Source of the DNA: Fidelibacterota bacterium
Lineage (GTDB): Bacteria > Fidelibacterota > UBA8477 > JABMPR01
Length of the DNA: 64,000 nt
Reading direction: 5' to 3'
Assembly (NCBI GenBank): GCA_018673925.1
Contig: JABHBL010000015.1
Coordinates: forward strand, 62,001-126,000
The translations under genes were made by a program, and so were the position numbers. A model generated the notes under the pieces. The model was not told where the DNA came from and did not search any database. It saw nothing but the letters and a program-made list of their open reading frames with translations. The first letter of the stretch is position 1. Every line of letters starts with the position of its first letter. This document shows, piece after piece, positions 62,928 to 64,000 of the stretch.

Positions 62928-64000
62928 ATGAAGAAACTATTAATCCTTGGAGCTGGAACCGCCGGCACGATGATGCTTAATAAAATGGAATCCGTTCTGG
63001 ACAAAGAAGAATGGGATATCACCATTGTTGATCAATATGAAACCCATTATTACCAACCAGGATTTTTATTTATTCCCTTCGGTATTTATAACCGTCGTGA
63101 TGTCATCAAACCCAAGCGAGATTTCTTCCCTCCAGGTGTCAATGTCATTTTTTCCAAAATTGATCTTATCGAAGCTGACAAAAACCAGGTGATTCTGGAT
63201 GGTGGTAAAGTGCTTCCTTATGACATTCTGCTGGTAGCTACTGGTACGAAGATCAACCCTGGTGAGACTGATGGTATGATGGAGGGTGGTTGGCACAAAA
63301 ATATCTTTGATTTTTATACTGTAGAAGGAGCCGTCGCTCTGCAGCAGTTTCTGAAATACTGGGAAGGTGGAAAAATGGTTCTCAACATCGTTGAGATGCC
63401 CATCAAATGCCCCGTTGCTCCCCTTGAATTTGTATTCCTGGCAGACTGGTGGTTTACTGAGCAGGGTATCCGCGATAAAGTGGAAATCGAGTTTGTAACT
63501 CCCCTCCCAGGTGCTTTTACAAAACCCAAGGCTTCCAAAGTATTTGGAGAATTTTTAAACAAGAAAGGTGTCAGTCTCACCCCGGAATTCAGTGCAGGTC
63601 GAGTGGATTGGGAAAATAATAAACTGGTCTCCTGGGATGAAACCTCCATTGACTATGATCTGCTGGTAACCATCCCCACAAATATGGGTGATGATCTTAT
63701 TGCCAGATCAGGCTTGGGTGATGAGCTAAACTTCATACCCACAGATAAATTCACACTTCAATCACAGGCCAACGACAACATTTTTGTCATCGGTGATGCC
63801 ACCAATCTACCTAGCTCCAAAGCGGGTTCCGTTGCTCACTTTCAGGCAGATATTCTTCAGGACAATCTCCTGAGCTATATCGATGGTAAACCACTCAAGG
63901 GTAAGTTTGACGGTCATGCCAATTGCTATATTGAATCAGGTTTTGGTAAGGGAATTCTCATCGATTTCAACTACGATACTGAGCCACTACCTGGCAAATT
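62928..64000 (+). CDS. Sulfide:quinone oxidoreductase-like flavoprotein (3' end outside window)
   Basis: 357 residues are visible. MKKLLILGAGTAGTMMLNKM is the FAD-binding start, YYQPGFLFIPFG follows as in sulfide:quinone oxidoreductases, and LLVATGTKINPGE closes the first FAD part. MPIKCPVAPLEFVFLAD has the redox Cys region, and NIFVIGDATNLPSSKAGSVA the second FAD motif. It should be a peripheral membrane enzyme passing electrons from sulfide or a related thiol to quinone. The two or three Cys needed for sulfide oxidation cannot all be judged because the C-terminus is cut off. A type II NADH dehydrogenase-like role is less likely. Confidence 0.88.
   Translation, partial: MKKLLILGAGTAGTMMLNKMESVLDKEEWDITIVDQYETHYYQPGFLFIPFGIYNRRDVIKPKRDFFPPGVNVIFSKIDLIEADKNQVILDGGKVLPYDILLVATGTKINPGETDGMMEGGWHKNIFDFYTVEGAVALQQFLKYWEGGKMVLNIVEMPIKCPVAPLEFVFLADWWFTEQGIRDKVEIEFVTPLPGAFTKPKASKVFGEFLNKKGVSLTPEFSAGRVDWENNKLVSWDETSIDYDLLVTIPTNMGDDLIARSGLGDELNFIPTDKFTLQSQANDNIFVIGDATNLPSSKAGSVAHFQADILQDNLLSYIDGKPLKGKFDGHANCYIESGFGKGILIDFNYDTEPLPGK

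Overview
The window is a densely coded bacterial chromosome segment of moderate GC, with about 54 genes, no rRNA or tRNA genes, no CRISPR array and no insertion sequence. Several traits point to a Gram-negative member of the Fibrobacteres-Chlorobi-Bacteroidetes (FCB) superphylum, possibly a Marinimicrobia- or Calditrichota-like lineage: a large secreted protein ending in a type A T9SS-like sorting domain (FPNPFN motif), an LptF/G permease, many lipoproteins, a beta-barrel protein ending in Phe, and 7TMR-DISM signalling. The exact phylum is inference.

Layout. 1-3.6 kb: an edge-truncated YpeA-like acetyltransferase, an enoyl-ACP-reductase-like SDR and a CPA2-type antiporter with an RCK domain, closed by a strong terminator. 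3.7-16.9 kb, nearly all on the minus strand: two small envelope proteins, an acyl-CoA dehydrogenase with etfA/etfB, an LptF/G permease, an ABM-domain protein, an SDR, an aldo/keto reductase, a DUF302-like secreted protein, a lipid kinase and a TldD/TldE pair. 17.1-20.2 kb, plus strand: a second lipid kinase overlapping a PlsC acyltransferase, then a transglutaminase-like lipoprotein. 20.3-27.0 kb, minus strand: a 7TMR-DISM diguanylate cyclase, an ANK/MOP-like membrane protein, a TIM-barrel-like lipoprotein, a patatin and an S1/P1 nuclease.

Redox island, 27.6-44.7 kb. The plus strand carries three GcvH-like proteins, a Tat-exported HybA-like four-cluster ferredoxin, an NrfD/HybB-like membrane protein, a histidine kinase with possible haem motifs in its sensor domain, an NtrC-type sigma-54 activator and an archaemetzincin. 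Sigma-54-like -24/-12 sequences precede the first GcvH-like gene and the kinase. No catalytic oxidoreductase subunit is present. Converging on it from the minus strand is a complete Hyb-type [NiFe] hydrogenase operon (hybO-hybA-hybB-hybC-hybD) followed by a small membrane protein and two tandem epimerase-fusion paralogues. The GcvH-like/FeS/NrfD module with its own two-component system is the best candidate for an under-described system. It looks like a quinone-linked electron-transfer unit whose partner, perhaps the adjacent hydrogenase, is unproven.

45-64 kb: a beta-barrel protein, a PsiE-like protein and a phosphodiester glycosidase on plus; a pyruvate dehydrogenase operon (aceE-aceF-lpdA) trailed by a CAT-fold acetyltransferase and a GNAT enzyme on minus, with a pair of inverted REP-like hairpins between aceE and aceF; then a YcjF-like membrane protein, bacteriohemerythrin, a small exported protein, a Tll0287-type haem-sensor diguanylate cyclase, a membrane-embedded spermidine-synthase-like protein, and a sulfide:quinone-oxidoreductase-like flavoprotein cut by the window end.
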